DNA of 64,000 nucleotides from Symbiodinium natans (GCA_905221605.1 CAJNDS010002281.1:365552-429551); one strand, 5' to 3'; counted from the stretch's first letter, positions 32,365-44,285 are shown. Notes: a model not told the origin generated them from the letters alone. Numbers and translations: made by a program.

Positions 32365-32810
32365 ACCCTAAACCCTAAACCCGAAACCCTAAACCCTAAA
32401 CCCTAAACCCTAAACCCTAAACCCTAAACCCTAAACCCTAAACCCTAAAACGCACACCCTAAAACCCTAAATCCTTGTTAAGTTTGGGCTCCAGGCCTCT
32501 TCGAACTTCGGGTGTAGGTTTGCGGCCCCCAAACCCCAAACCCCAAGCTCCAAGTCCCAAACCCCAAACCCCAAACCCCAAACCCTAAACCCTAAACCCT
32601 AAACCCTAAACCCTAAACCCTAAACCCTAAACCCTAAACCCTAAACCCTAAACCCTAAACCCTAAACCCTAAACCCTAAACCCTAAACCCTAAACCCTAA
32701 ACCCTAAACCCTAAACCCTAAACCTAACTAAACCCTAAACCCTAAACCCTAAACCCTAAACCCTAAACCCTAAACCCTAAACCCTAAACCCTAAACCCAA
32801 ACCCTAAACG
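32365..32810. repeat. CCCTAAA arrays
   Basis: Two blocks (32365-32450 and 32520-32810) separated by a 60-bp island; the second starts with CCCCAAA units and contains about 35 copies. Confidence 0.9.
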
Positions 32811-33519
32811 CAACGACTCAGGCGCAGCCCTGTCTTTGGTTGTGGACCTTCCTCTTTGCCCCAGTCTTGAGGCAACTGGCCCGAAATGGACAGAGAGGTT
32901 TCAGGGTTCATAAAGGTTTCAGGGTTTAGGGTTTAGGGTATAGAGTTTAGCAATTTAGGGTTAAGGGGTTTTATGATTCTTGATGGTGTTTTTGCGGATA
33001 TTTCTTTTGGTTTGATGAGCGCAGGCATTTCTTCCAAAGCAGTTCTGCTGCGTGTATTGGTTGATGAAATTTCCGGGATGCTAGCAGTGGGAATCCTACT
33101 TCAACATGGGTTTTCGGGGTGAGGTGTTTTGTTCTGGGGTGAGGGTGTCCGTGGTTGCACAGGGTTTCAGTGTCTCATATAAATACACGTGTATGGACTT
33201 CGCTTGATGTCAACTCGTCATGATTGTTTGGCTTAGGGTCGAGGGCGTGTGCCCTAAGCCCTAAACCCCTAAAACCCGAACCCTGAACACTCAACTGTGT
33301 GCTTTTTGCATGTGCCCCCAGTGAAGTGCCCAGGGCTTTCTGGGCCACGCCTTGCAGTTTGCGAACCCTAGGGCCAGGTGTGGGGTTTGGGGTTCAGGGT
33401 TTAGGGTCTAGGGTTTAGGGTCTAGGGTGCTGTTGATGGCTTGCTAGAGTGCACCCTAATATATCCCTCTGAAGGCAAAACCCAGCACCCGCCCAGGACT
33501 CCAAGGTTAGGTTTTGTAA

Positions 33520-33700
33520 GATTGGTCCAATGGGCGTCCGACATGGGAGTTTCTGAAAATGCGGGGTGCTTCTTGGGGAGTGTTATGAAGGGGTGGAGTT
33601 TCCGACATGTGGGGTACTTTTTCGGGAGTCTTTCCGGGTGTCAGGAGGGGGTGGGGTGGGGGCCCGTGTTTGCAAGTACCCATATGTTGGGGAGTGGCAT
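33520..33700. repeat. Probable dispersed repeat
   Basis: GACATGGGAGTTTCTGAAAA and the peptide MGVSENAG resemble a dispersed repeat often mis-translated in Symbiodiniaceae gene models (from memory). A related but diverged GGAGTTTCCGACATGTGGGG follows 60 bp on. Open frames on both strands here are unlikely to be genes. Confidence 0.4.
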
Positions 33701-33967
33701 ATGAAGTACAGTACTTTCTTGACCTTGTGCCTCCGTTAGCAGATGTGCCGTTCGTCAAGGCAGTCCAATCTTTCATGCCTTTAAACTTCTCATCATCACA
33801 AGAGCATGTCCGCAGCTCATGCACCAGCATCTTGGAGACACACACTCACAGCACGTACCCAGCACGCACGTAAGCACGCACGCACGCACGGACAGGCTGC
33901 CGCCAGTTTCCTGTTTCCAGCATGCTCCCCCACTTCGAGACCCTTCTGTCCATGATCATCCCTAAAC

Positions 33968-34237
33968 CCCAAACTCTAAACCCTAAACCCTAAACCCTAA
34001 ACCCTAAACCCTAAACCCTAAACCCTAAACCCTAAACCCTAAACCCTAAACCCTAAACCCTAAACCCTAAGAAGCTGGAAAGCAGCCCCAGGCTTCTGAG
34101 CTTTCTTCCTGGCGCCAGCTGGGTGGGCCGCCCCAGTGGCTTTGGGGTTGGTTCCTTGCTACTCACAGCAACACCCTGGGGTGAACCCTAAACCCTAAAC
34201 CCTAAACCCTAAACCCTAAACCCTAAACCCTAAACCC
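33968..34237. repeat. Two CCCTAAA arrays around an island
   Basis: Arrays at 33968-34070 and 34184-34237 have the same orientation, so the 110-bp island between them lacks the usual arrangement. AGCCCCAG|GCTTCTGAGC within it could start a short exon. Confidence 0.8.
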
Positions 34238-34239
34238 TT

Positions 34240-35390
34240 TCTTACCCAGAGCAATTTGTCAAAGCTTTGCGCAAGGGGTCCGAAGAATCATGAAAGGCGG
34301 CTCCAGACACTCTACTGGCGCTCAATCCTTTAGCCCGATAATGCCACCTGAAAAGAAACGCCGGTTGCCTTTAAGTATAGGGGTTTAAAGTTTAGAGTTT
34401 AGGGTATATAAGAAGGGTTTAGAGTTTAAAGTTTAGGGTCTTTAAGGTTATATAAGGGTTTAGAGTTTAAAGTTTAGCGTTTAGTGTATATAATAAGGGT
34501 TTAGAGTCTAAAGTTAGGGAATATAGGGTTACGTTGGCAGCTCGATCTTGCTTCGTGAAGATCGACTGTGCTCCACTTCGTCGGCGGAATGGGATGAGTA
34601 AGACGAGAAGCGCATGAGCGAAAGCGCCGAAATCCCGATAAGCAAAATCTGGGTTCCTTTAGGGTTGAACATCTGGCGCCCCTAAACTGTTTTAAGCCCT
34701 TACTAAGCCCTCTTCTCTTGGGAATGCATGAACACTAGAAGGTCCGTCTACTTTTTGATCAGGATTGGGTTAGTATGGGGTATACTATCCCCATTTTTCG
34801 TGATCTATTTCCGAAGGTCTGGCGCGACTCTGCCAGGCGTAGGGCGCCCACCTCTACCAACCCACCAGCTTAGCGACTAAGATTGCTTGAGGGCTTCGAA
34901 CTTAAACAAATGATGCAACACTTTCGGCTCTCCAGCGCCAATCTCTCTGCACTTGGCTCTGCGCTCGTGGGTTTCTCATCCGAGTATATCCCAGACCCTA
35001 AGCCATAAAACCTAAGCCTAAACCCTAAACCCTAAACCCTAAATCCTTCGAACGGTATGTCGCAACTCAACAGTCCCAGCGATATGGCGGGCTGTTCGAT
35101 TTTTCAGATTTCTCTTTCTGGAAGTCTTCGTGCACTACCCGCCTCTGAACTGTGAAGGGTATCATGTACAAGGCTTATTGGCTCAAAACCCAACTTTTTC
35201 AACTTTTGGGCTTCTTAAAAGGTAGTTTGCTCTGAAAGTTTCAACTTTTATTTCCTTGGGTTTTGGGCCAGCAAGAAGGACAAGAACATCGAATCGGAGG
35301 ACCTACAAGGCTAAGAAGTTTCCAGTGTGGCTCTGTTGCTGTTATTCTTTCTTATCTAATTAGCCATCGAATGCCGTGATACCCATATCC
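34240..35390. other. Unique DNA, no gene recognised
   Basis: Contains a local TTTAGAGTTTAAAGTTTAGGG repeat with TATATAAG words (34380-34520), otherwise unique and partly AT-rich. No coding evidence. Confidence 0.4.
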
Positions 35391-35439
35391 CTCAACCTAG
35401 ACCCCACACCCTAAACCCTCGACCCGAAGTTCTAATCCC

Positions 35440-35968
35440 GAGACCCATGCAGCACCCCCAACCCCCAAACCCCAAACCCCAAACCCCAAACCCCAAACCC
35501 CAAACCCCAAACCCCAAACCCCCAACCCCAAACCCCAAACCCCAAACCCCAACCCCTTTCCCTAAACCCCAACCCCTTACCCTAAACCCCAAACCCCAAA
35601 CCCTAAACCCTAAACCCTAAACCCTTACCCTAAACCCCAACCCCAAACCCTAAACCCTAAACCGTAAACCCCAAACCCCAAACCCCAAACCCCAAACCCC
35701 AAACCCCGAACCCCAAACCCCAAACCCCAAACCCCAAACCCCAAACCCAAACCCCAAACCCCAAACCCCAAACCCCAAACCCTACTCCCTGAACCCTAAA
35801 CCCCAAACACTAAACCCTAAACCTTAAACCCTAAACCCTAACCCTAAATCCTAAACCTAAACCCTAATCCTAGACCCTAAACCCTAAACCCTAACCCTAG
35901 ACCCTAAACCCTGACCCCTAAACCCTAAACCCTAAACCCTGCCCCCCCCCCCCCCCCCCCCCCCCCCC
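35440..35968. repeat. CCCCAAA array ending in poly-C
   Basis: Mostly CCCCAAA heptamers with blocks of CCCTAAA, terminating in a run of about 27 C (35942-35968). GLGFGVWG-type translations on the minus strand are repeat artefacts. Confidence 0.9.
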
Positions 35969-36489
35969 TCCCCGATACGGATGCCCCGGCAGATGCAGCC
36001 GCAGCCTCTTCACTGGGAGGAGTTCACGGCGACCGCGCGGGCGCCAAGGAGGTTTAGGGTTTAGGGTAGGGCTTGGGGCTTAGGGCTTTGGGTTTAGGGC
36101 CGGTTAGGGTTTAGGGCTTTGGGTTTAGGGTCTTTGGGCTTTGGGTTTAGGGTTAGGATCAGGAATATGAGGGGCCTAAGCCCTAAACGCGAAACTCTAA
36201 ACCCTGAACCCTGAACCCTGAACCCCAAACCCTAAACACGTAATTGGGGTGTGTGGGGTTTGTGATGACTTTTTCGTGTTGGGAGTCCATGGCAGGTGGA
36301 CTGTTTGGGCTGGGGGATGGGCCCAGGTATGGGTTTAGGCTTTAGGATTTAGGGTGTAGGATTGAGAGTTTTGGGGTTGACCCCTCAACCTTAAACCCGG
36401 GTAAAGTGTTTGGGAACTCCTAACCCCCCAAACCCAAACCCCAAGACCCCAGCCCAAAACCCCAAAACCCTCGACCCCATGCAAGCCCT

Positions 36490-36715
36490 CAAACCCTAAA
36501 CCCTAAACCCTCAACCCTAAACCCTAAACCCCAAACCCTAAACCCTAAACCCCAAGGCCGCTCTAGTTTGGCTGGTGGCACGTGCCCTCTATGTGGCCTG
36601 GTACCTGAGGCCTGGTCCCCAGGGTTTTAGGGTTTAGGGTTTGGGGTTTAGGGTTTAGGGTTTGGGGTTTAGGGTTTAGGGTTTAGGGTTAGGGTTTAGG
36701 GTTAGTTAGAACAGG
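36490..36715. repeat. CCCTAAA / island / TTTAGGG
   Basis: C-rich units at 36490-36555, an 80-bp island, then TTTAGGG at 36628-36715. No exon defined with confidence. Confidence 0.7.
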
Positions 36716-36719
36716 GTTT

Positions 36720-37795
36720 TGGGGCTTGTTATAGACTGATCATAAAGGGACGAGGAGGGAATTCTACTAGTAATTATTTCCGACCCCTATATTAAGCAAA
36801 GACGCATACACGAAAAGGCATGCAGCCCACAACTCTCTACCTCACATGACATTTTCTAGTTGCTCATTATTTCGGGGGCCAGAATTATTGTTTGTTTTGT
36901 TCGGAGCAGAATACTTCTCCGGCATGATGATACGTTACAGGATTTACGCTTCGCAAGCCAAAGCTTTCGTTGATGGCCTTTATGGTTTACCTAGGGACGT
37001 GGTTTGACGGTTTTTGTTCCGGTCCTCAAGAATGACATGTGATAATGACGGATCATGACACACAATTGTTGTTGATTCCTAGTGTGTCAGCGATTCCTGG
37101 TTGAGAACGCAGCTCTAAGACTACTAGTTCTTATCCAAGTGAAATCCAGTAAACCAATGAACATTTCCCTTTCTATCACTTTCTCTCCGCTTGGGGGTGG
37201 CCGCTGTGCATGTTGATCATGATTGGGGCTCGTTAATGATAGTCCAGAAGCTGACTCATTGCAGGTTATTGGATGTTCGCATGACCTGTCAATGGTCATC
37301 CATTGGTTAATAGGGATTCATCGTCACCATGATAAGGATCCCTAGTATAGATGGGATGACCATCAACCATGAGGACCTATCAATGGTAATGCAGTTTTCG
37401 TTTCCAAGGGGTATTTGAAGCGCAAGCAAGCCTTTTGAGGACCAACTGTGTGGTCCCTTATAAGGGTCACCTATGGGTAGCAATTGATTTTTGTGGGTAG
37501 GTTCTTTCACACTAGAAAAAACAGTGGTTGATTCTTACACGCACCGGACTAAAGTTTCGACCTGCCGACACATGAACATGTTGCGGAGTCGCGGAGTCGC
37601 GCACATGTGGGTTTATCATAGCCTGCACAGCGGAGAAATTCATCCACCCGAACAAAAATATATTAGTATTTTGAAAGGTGGAGTCCTGCTGTGCTAGGAG
37701 ACTAAGGGGATGGGGGCTTGGCCTTGCCATGCTTACCTGTGTGCGCTGATGTCTTGCTCGTGGGTCGAACTTTTAAGTCCTACCTGAATAAGACA
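36720..37795. other. Longest repeat-poor region, no gene recognised
   Basis: About 1.1 kb without telomere units. It includes an inverted pair CAATGGTCATCC (37290) / GGATGACCATCA (37357) and overlapping small frames on both strands. No domain is recognisable; it may be a decayed mobile element. Confidence 0.4.
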
Positions 37796-38202
37796 CGGTT
37801 TAGGGTTTAGGGTTTAGGGTTTAGGGTTTAGGCTGAAAAGCTTGCTGGGCTTGCAGAAACCGTGAATGGTTGTTGAGAACTAGAATTGCTGGAACCCATG
37901 TTGCGAACGGCATATATGCACCCTTATTGCTTTCTTTTGCTCACTTCTAGGTTCTGCACTGGTTTCGAGTGGTTTGTCCTTGATGACCGCTTGAGCATGC
38001 TGGGTGTGACAGCCTTGCCATTGGAACTCGAACCCACCCGAAACAAAGCTGAGTGGTCATCTGCTTAATGATTTGTGGTCTCCAGGGCATCTAGTTAATT
38101 CTTTCTGTCGGTGTAAACCCTAAACCCTAAACCCTAAACCCTAAACCCTAAACCCTAAACCCTCAACCCTCAACCCTAAACCCTAAACCCTAAACCTCCT
38201 AA

Positions 38203-39728
38203 ATGCTTCGGTTGACCGTCGCTTGGCCAAGCGGACGTGCTGAGCGCGTTTCAACTCATCAAGGCTCCACGGTGGGCAACTTGAAGATTTTGGCCCAGCA
38301 AGCTTTGCAGCCTAAACCCTAAACCCTAAGCCCTCAACCCTCAACCCTAAACCCTAAACCCTAAACCCTAAACCCTAACGGCTTGTCACTTCGGAGAGGC
38401 GTGTGCTGGATGACCCACAGGAGTCTTTGCAGCATGCAGGACTGCAAACTGGAGATCAGGTCACAGCTCTAGTTCCGCAAGCCAACCTGATTGGAACAAG
38501 AAGACGTTCGTCGGCTGGCGGCGGAGCTTTTGCCTTGTGGTTTAGTGGATGTGACGGCGCCATCACATGGGGCCATCCAGACTTTGGCGGTGACAGCTGG
38601 TCAGTTCAAAGTCAACTGAAGGGCGTGCAGCAGCTTCAGGCCACACAGGGGGCATTTGCTGCCATTTTGGCAGATGGCTCTGCGGTTTCCTGGGGAAGTG
38701 AGGTTTATGGTGGTGACAGCTCGGCAGTTCAAAGTCAGCTAAAGGGCGTGCAGCAGCTTCAGGCCACTTTCCAGTGCATTTGCTGCCATTTTGGCAGATG
38801 GGTCTGTGGTTTCTTGGGGATACCCATTCGGAGGTGGTGACAGCTCGGCAGTTCAAAGTCAGCTGAAAGGCGTGCAGCAGCTTCAGGCCAGTACCAATGC
38901 ATTTGCTGCCATTTTGGCAGATGGATCTGTGGTGTGTTGGGGAGTCTCTGGTGGTGATAGCTCAGCAGTTCAAAGTCAGCTGAAGGGCGTGCAGCAGGTC
39001 CAGGCCACCGAGGCTGCTTTTGCTGCCATCCTGGCAGATGGATCTGTGGTTGCTTGGGGATGTGCAGCTTCTGGTGGTGACATCTCTTCGGTTCAAAGTC
39101 AGCTGAGGGGCGTGCAGCAGCTTCAGGCCACTACCAGTGCATTCGCTGCCATTTGGGCAGATGGATCTGTGGTTGCTTGGGGGTGTCCCGAGTCTGGTGG
39201 TGACATCTCTTCAGTTCGAAGTCGGCTGAAGGGCGTGCAGCAGCTTCAGGCTACCATGAGAGCATTTGCTGCCATTTTGGCAGGTGGATCTGTGGCTTCT
39301 TGGGGCAATCCAGAAACTGGTGGTGACAGCTCGGCAGTTCAGAGCCAGCTAAAGGGCGCACAGCAGCTTCAGGCCACGATGTTTGCCTTTGCTGCGATCT
39401 TGGCGGATGGATCTGTGGTCTCCTGGGGATGTCCGCAAGAAGGTGGTGACAGCTCGGCGGTCCAAAGTGAGCTGAAGGGCGCGCAGCAGCTTCAGGCCAC
39501 TGAGGCTGCCTTTGCGGCTTGCTAGCCCAGTGGTACCCCTTACCTCTTTTTTTTTTTTTTTGGGGGGGGGGGGGATTCTGGGTTCCCTTATGAAATAATA
39601 GCCAACCCCAAAGAAGGGTGCCCTTGTTATAATCTGGTTGCTGGGCTAGCAAGGCTGCCATTCTGGTCGATGGCTCTGTGGTTTCTTGGGGAGACCCGTG
39701 CATGGTGACAGCTCCGAGCTTTCCCTAG
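38203..39728 (+). CDS. Ubiquitin-like/WG-repeat (RCC1-like) gene, interrupted
   Basis: ATG at 38203 follows directly after CCCTAAA repeats. Exon 1 (to about 38301) reads as a ubiquitin-like N-terminus (MLRLTVAWPSGRAERVSTHQ, then GSTVGNLKILAQQ). A 95-bp stretch of mainly CCCTAAA repeats (38302-38396) interrupts it and can be read as a GC-AG intron; the ubiquitin-like half resumes (RRVLDDPQESLQHAGLQTGD). Then come about nine repeats of 38-40 residues with the core GGDSSAVQSQLKGVQQLQAT, AFAAILADGS and VVSWG, an RCC1/HERC-like beta repeat (from memory, frequent in Symbiodiniaceae). One extra base near 38771 shifts the frame inside repeat 3. A 137-bp introner-like element splits repeat 9, after which coding resumes and ends at TAG 39726-39728. 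Flanked by CCCTAAA (left) and TTTAGGG (39743-39800). A ligase or scaffold role is only a guess. Confidence 0.75.
38302..38396 (+). repeat. Telomere-repeat insert/intron within the ubiquitin-like domain
   Basis: Nine CCCTAAA-type heptamers between two halves of one ubiquitin-like domain. With donor CAA|GCTTTG and acceptor TTCGGAG|AGG the flanking frames join in phase 0. Without splicing the insert brings in-frame stops. It is either a minimal intron made of telomere repeat or a disabling insertion. Confidence 0.6.
39517..39653 (+). mobile_element. Introner-like element in the WG-repeat gene
   Basis: TTGCTAGCCCAG at the left is the inverted complement of CTGGGCTAGCAA at the right, and the insert is bounded by GGCT direct repeats (39516-39519 and 39653-39656). 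As an intron it reads GC...AG and restores the WG-repeat frame (GCG|GCT GCC ATT). It contains T15 and G13 tracts. Related heads occur at 1556, 44758 and 58055. Confidence 0.75.
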
Positions 39729-39742
39729 AATGGCAGCCTGCG

Positions 39743-40140
39743 GTTTAGGGTTTAGGGTTTAGGGTTTAGGGTTTAGGGTTTAGGGTTTATGGTTTAGGGT
39801 CCTTGCCAGAAGAAGGCAAGGCAGAGCTCATGAGGAAATGGGAGGAGGGAATGGCGAGCCACAAGCCAACAGAAATGGAGAAAGTGTACAGCAAACTTCA
39901 TTCAGAGATTTGTATTTCTATATCTAGTGAGCAAGTTACATACATGCAACATCTCTTGTTATCATAACATCTCTTATTGCTCTCTTTGGTTCGATGCCCT
40001 CCCGATGGCCTTACCTCCATCGTGTCTTCGTTCCAAAGAGCACTCAGGATTTTCTACATCTCCTCCTTCGTCTTTTTTCAGGTTGCTGTTAAGGAAGTCT
40101 AAAACATAGGGTTTAGGCTTTAGGGTTTAGGGTTTAGGGC
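39743..40140. other. TTTAGGG array and unique DNA
   Basis: TTTAGGG at 39743-39800, then about 280 bp of unique DNA without recognisable coding sequence, then decayed heptamers. Confidence 0.5.
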
Positions 40141-40484
40141 TTAGGGTTTAGGATCTCGGTTGCAGGGCTGGAGCAACATTAATTAAGGTGCCATCGCCAC
40201 AGAGATGAAGCCCGAAACCCTAAACGCTAGACCCTAAACCCGAAATTCTTAAAGAGCTTCCCCTTGTTAAAGATTGTTCCCCCTTGTTATTGCAACCTCA
40301 ACCCCTAAACCCTAAACGCTAGACCCTAAACCCGAAAGATTATCCCTTGTTATTTCAACCTCAACCCTCAACCCTAAACCCTAAACCCTAAACCCTAAAC
40401 CCTCAACCCCTAAACCCTAAACCCTAAAACATCCTCAGCTCTCCTTGCTGGGGTTTGGGGTCGGCTCGGGATTTTCGTGCTCAG

Positions 40485-40585
40485 GTTAGGGTTTAGGGTT
40501 TAGGGTTTAGGGTTTAGGGTTTAGGGTTTAGGGTTTAGGGTTTAGGGTTTAGGATTTAGGGTTTAGGGTTTAGGGTTTCGGGTTT
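40485..40585. repeat. TTTAGGG array
   Basis: About 14 copies with few variants; the regions on either side (40140-41430) are unique or degenerate and show no gene. Confidence 0.9.
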
Positions 40586-41431
40586 CGGGTTTAGGGCTCA
40601 GGGGCCTTTGGCCCTTTGGGGTAAGATCTGCACAGGGTTCAGAACCAATAGGTTTAAGAGCTGAACTTCCAAGTTTCAGGGTCACACTTCCGAAGGGCTT
40701 TAGGGGAGTTTAGGGTTTAGGGTGTCGGGTTTAGGGTTTAGGCTTTCGGGTGACGGAAACTCCCTACGGCCGCCTAATCTCCGGGCTTCCTAACCCCTGT
40801 ACCCTGGCGCAGGCAACAGCGTGCCGAAACACAGGAACGCCTTGAGGTGGCTGTGAGCGTTGTGAGCGATTCTTGGGGTTTGCTAGGCTCTTCGAACTTA
40901 GGTTTCGGGGGTGTAGGTCCGGTACATCGTGAGGTTAATTGGAGGAAAGGCCCTTGTTTGTATTGAAGCGGGTCTTAGGGTAAACTTCGCACTTATTGAA
41001 ACCCCCTAGACTTAGATTCAGACCATAACCTCAACGCCCCAACCCCTACAAACCCTAAACCCCTCGACCCTAAACCCTAAGCTCTACACAAAACCCTAAA
41101 CCCTCAACCCTCCAAGCCCCGAAGCCCCAAACCTTCTGTGGCCTTTAGCTGCAGCCTCTGGAGTGGAATCTACTGCTTCTTTGACGGCTTGTTTACTTTG
41201 AAGATGCTGCCCTAGAATAAAACCAAGGGGTTTAGGGTTTAGGGTTTAGGCGAGCGTTTTTACGTGAAACGGTTAACGGGTGGTCTTTGGGGGGGTGGGC
41301 GGGCCACCAACCCGACCACCAACCAACCCACCAACCACCCAAACAACAGACATACAATTTGCCCAGGGTTGTAAACGATTAGTATTTGTTCCGACCCCTA
41401 TAGTACCTGGTGGACAGGACCCCAACCTCCA

Positions 41432-41900
41432 ATCAGGGTTTAGGGTTTAGGGTTTAGGGTTTAGGGTTTAGGGTTTAGGGTTTAGGGTTTAGGGTTTAGG
41501 GTTGACGTCACGAAGCCCTATAACCCTACTGGGCCCTCCAGGCACTTTTGGAGGCCGTGACAGACACGTCGGGGCCCCAGGGGCAGGGTTTAGGGTTTAG
41601 GGTTTAGGGTTTAGGGTCTAGGGTCTAGGGTTTAGGGTTTAGGGTTTAGGGTTTAGGGTTTAGGGTTTAGGGTTCAGGGTTCAGGGTTTAGGGTTTAGGG
41701 TTGAGGGTTCAGGGTTCAGGGTTTAGAGTTTAGGTTTTGGATTCAGGCGCATGTAAGGGTTTAACTAAGGGGCTTATTCGTAAGGGCTTCGTAAGGTCTC
41801 GACGTGCTCACCGCCTTTCTCGGAATGGGGTTTAGGGTTTAGGGTTTAGGGTTTAGGGTTCAGGGTTTAGGGTTTAGGGTTCAGGGTGTAGGGCGTCAAC
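41432..41900. repeat. TTTAGGG arrays
   Basis: Blocks at 41432-41503, 41584-41730 (with GGGTTCA and GGGTCTA variants) and 41829-41890, separated by 70-100 bp of unique DNA. Confidence 0.9.
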
Positions 41901-42094
41901 GACGAGATTCTTAGTCATGAACCAACACCGCCTGAGCGTTTACCAAATCAGCTGAGATGTTTGCTTCTGCTTACTTCCAAGAACCAGCGTAGCCCATCCC
42001 CCATTGCCTCTGTTATGAACACTTCTACGGTCGGGGGTTTATGCCGGCTGTGGGTTTTGGGCTTTTGGGCTTAAGCGTTTCCTTTGCAGCCTCT

Positions 42095-42412
42095 CTGAAC
42101 CCTAAACCCTAAACCCTAAACCCTAAACCCTAAACCCTAAACCCTAAACCCTAAACCCTAAACCCTAAACCCTAAACCCTAAACCCTAAACCCTAAACCC
42201 TCAACCCTAAACCCTACACCCGCCCTGCAAGAGGCTGCCTGCTGTCGGAGGAGGCTAGCCCTAAACCCAAATAGCCCTAAACCTAAATAGCCCTCAACCC
42301 TATGCCTAAACCCTGGCCCTAAACCTAAATAGCCCTAAACCCTAGCCCAAAACCCTAGCCCTAAACCCTAAACCCTAAACCCTAAACCCTAAACCCTAAA
42401 CCCTAAACCCCA
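42095..42412. repeat. CCCTAAA arrays
   Basis: Perfect block 42095-42200, then a looser AAATAGCCCTAAACC stretch and a second perfect block 42356-42410 leading into the exon at 42425. Confidence 0.9.
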
Positions 42413-42424
42413 CAAGCAACTGAG

Positions 42425-42469
42425 GTGTCCGGATGGGGTCCTGGAGCCCAATTTCGCGGAAGGCTATCG
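42425..42469 (+). CDS. Candidate exon, 15 codons
   Basis: CACAAGCAACTGAG, then VSGWGPGAQFRGRLS, then G|GTAGGAG (GT donor), phase 0 at both ends. Flanked by CCCTAAA (left) and GGGTTTAGGG (right). Function unknown. Confidence 0.42.
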
Positions 42470-43652
42470 GTAGGAGAAGAGGGTTTCGGCTTTCGGGTTC
42501 AGGGTTTGGGGTTTAGGGTTTAGGGTTCAGGGTTTAGGGTTTAGGGTCTAGTTGGGATTAAGGTTTGAGGGGTTGGAGAGGTCTGGGAGGCTCGAACACC
42601 CCAAGCCCCAAACCCGGCCCCTTGGAGAATTTGGCGGGAGGAGGGAGGGGGGGGGGGGGAAATGTTCCGATGTGCTGTTGCCAACCCCCAAACCCTAAAC
42701 CCCAAACCCTAGACCCCAAACCCTAAACCCTAAACCCTAAACCCCAGACCCTAGACCCTAGACCCTAAACCCTAAACCCTAAACCCTGAAACTCCAGGCC
42801 CGCTACAGCCGAAGGCGGGGTCACCCAGACAGTCGACTGTGCAGGACTGGGTTTAGGGTTTAGGGTTTAGGGTTTAGGATTTAGGGTTTAGGGTTTAGGG
42901 TTTAGGGGTTTAGGGGTTTAGGGTGCAGGGGCTGAGGGTTCGGGGGGTTCAGGGTTCAGGCTTAGAGTTTATGGTTCAGGGGTTTTAGGGTTCAGGGTTT
43001 CGGGTTGAGGGTTTTAAGGTTTAGGCTTCGGGGTTTAGGGTCCAAGCAAGAATATTTTGCACTTTGTGAGGGATCTTACGCAAATAGTAGTTCATCCTTC
43101 TTGTGCTTTCAACTCCTCGTAGGACGCGGCTCGACGCCGTGCATGTTGTCGTGGCTATAAACCACTTTCATCTCAGTTACAAAGCTGGGTTTTGAGATGT
43201 GCCAAACCCCAAAACCCTAAATCCCAAACCCCAAGCTTTAAGGTCCAAAGCCCCCCAATCCCTTGAACCCTAAACCCTTACAAGGGCAATATGGGGATTG
43301 TAATCTTGATTCTTTTGGGGGGTTCTTAAGCAACTAGCAGTAAAGCAGCCCGACTTAATCCCCCTCCTTGGACATTGCTACCACACCCACGCCCCAAGCC
43401 CTAAACACTTTGTACGAGCCAGCGCATCCTAAACCCCAGACCCTAAACATCCTTAAACCCTGAACCCTAAGCCCTAAGCTCTAAACCCTAAACCCTAAAC
43501 CCTAGATGTAGGCCATGTAGGGCTTAGGGTTTGAGGGCATGCTGGGGCACTGTTGCAACCCACACTTTCTTACTGTAACGTAGACCCTGAAAGCGGGACT
43601 GTTTCGCACCAACACCTACAATGAAACCTTGGGTTTAGGGTTTAGGGCTTAG

Positions 43653-43892
43653 GGTGCGCCGGATGTCTCCTTTCACAATTTGGTCGCACCGTCTCAGCTT
43701 CTCGAAAGTGCGGCAGATCTTGTTGCCGGACTATGCCAAGAAGATGCAAGCGCCCGCCTTCCGATGAAACAAGGTGGCATAGACAACATCAAACATCACC
43801 GTTTTTTTGCCGGCTCTCCTTGGCCAGCCATCCAGAATGAGGCAGCCACTGCACCGGTCTTGGATGCAGCCATTCTGCAACTTAGGGCTTAG
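43653..43892 (+). CDS. AGC-type protein kinase C-lobe fragment
   Basis: After TTTAGGGCTTAG a frame runs from about 43653 to TAG 43890-43892. It contains ESAADLVAGLCQEDASARLP, then MKQGGIDNIKHHRFFAGSPW. This matches the end of the kinase domain in AGC kinases (PKA/PKG): the conserved arginine of subdomain XI in ASARL, then GG-hydrophobic-I-x-x-H-x-FF-x-x-x-x-W. The catalytic loop and N-lobe are absent nearby. It is either an exon of a larger gene or a stranded fragment; it is followed directly by TTTAGGG units. Confidence 0.6.
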   Translation, partial: GAPDVSFHNLVAPSQLLESAADLVAGLCQEDASARLPMKQGGIDNIKHHRFFAGSPWPAIQNEAATAPVLDAAILQLRA

Positions 43893-44243
43893 GGTTTATG
43901 GTTTAGGGTTAGGGTTTAGGGTTTAGGGTTCCAATCAGTATGTATCCGATCTGAAAGTCCTCAACCCTGTGAAGCCTCAACCCGATCCACCAAAGCCTAA
44001 ACCTGAAAGCCCCAAAGCCTACGGCTTTAGGGTTCAGGGTTCAGGACTTGGGGTCCTAAACCCTAAGCCTTAGCTCCAAAACCATAAACACCAAACCCCA
44101 AACCCCAAACCTTAAACCCTAAACCACCAAGCCGTAAACTCTAAATCCTACACCGCAAACCCCAAACCCTAAGCCCTAAACCCCAAACCCTAAACCCTAA
44201 ACCCTAAACCCCAAACCCTAAACCCTAAACCTGTGATACCAAG

Positions 44244-44285
44244 GTCACTCCTCCCACGGAAGAGCGGCTGCAGGCCTTACGAAAG
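44244..44285 (+). CDS. Candidate exon, 14 codons
   Basis: CTGTGATACCAAG, then VTPPTEERLQALRK, then GC donor (AAAG|GCCTTG), phase 0 at both ends. CCCTAAA ends 12 bp upstream; TTTAGGG starts at about 44302. Confidence 0.42.

Noticed and set aside
36720-37795. Possible protein genes in the repeat-poor region
   Set aside because: Only frames of about 60-72 codons on both strands, with no domain, splice pattern or codon bias I can point to.
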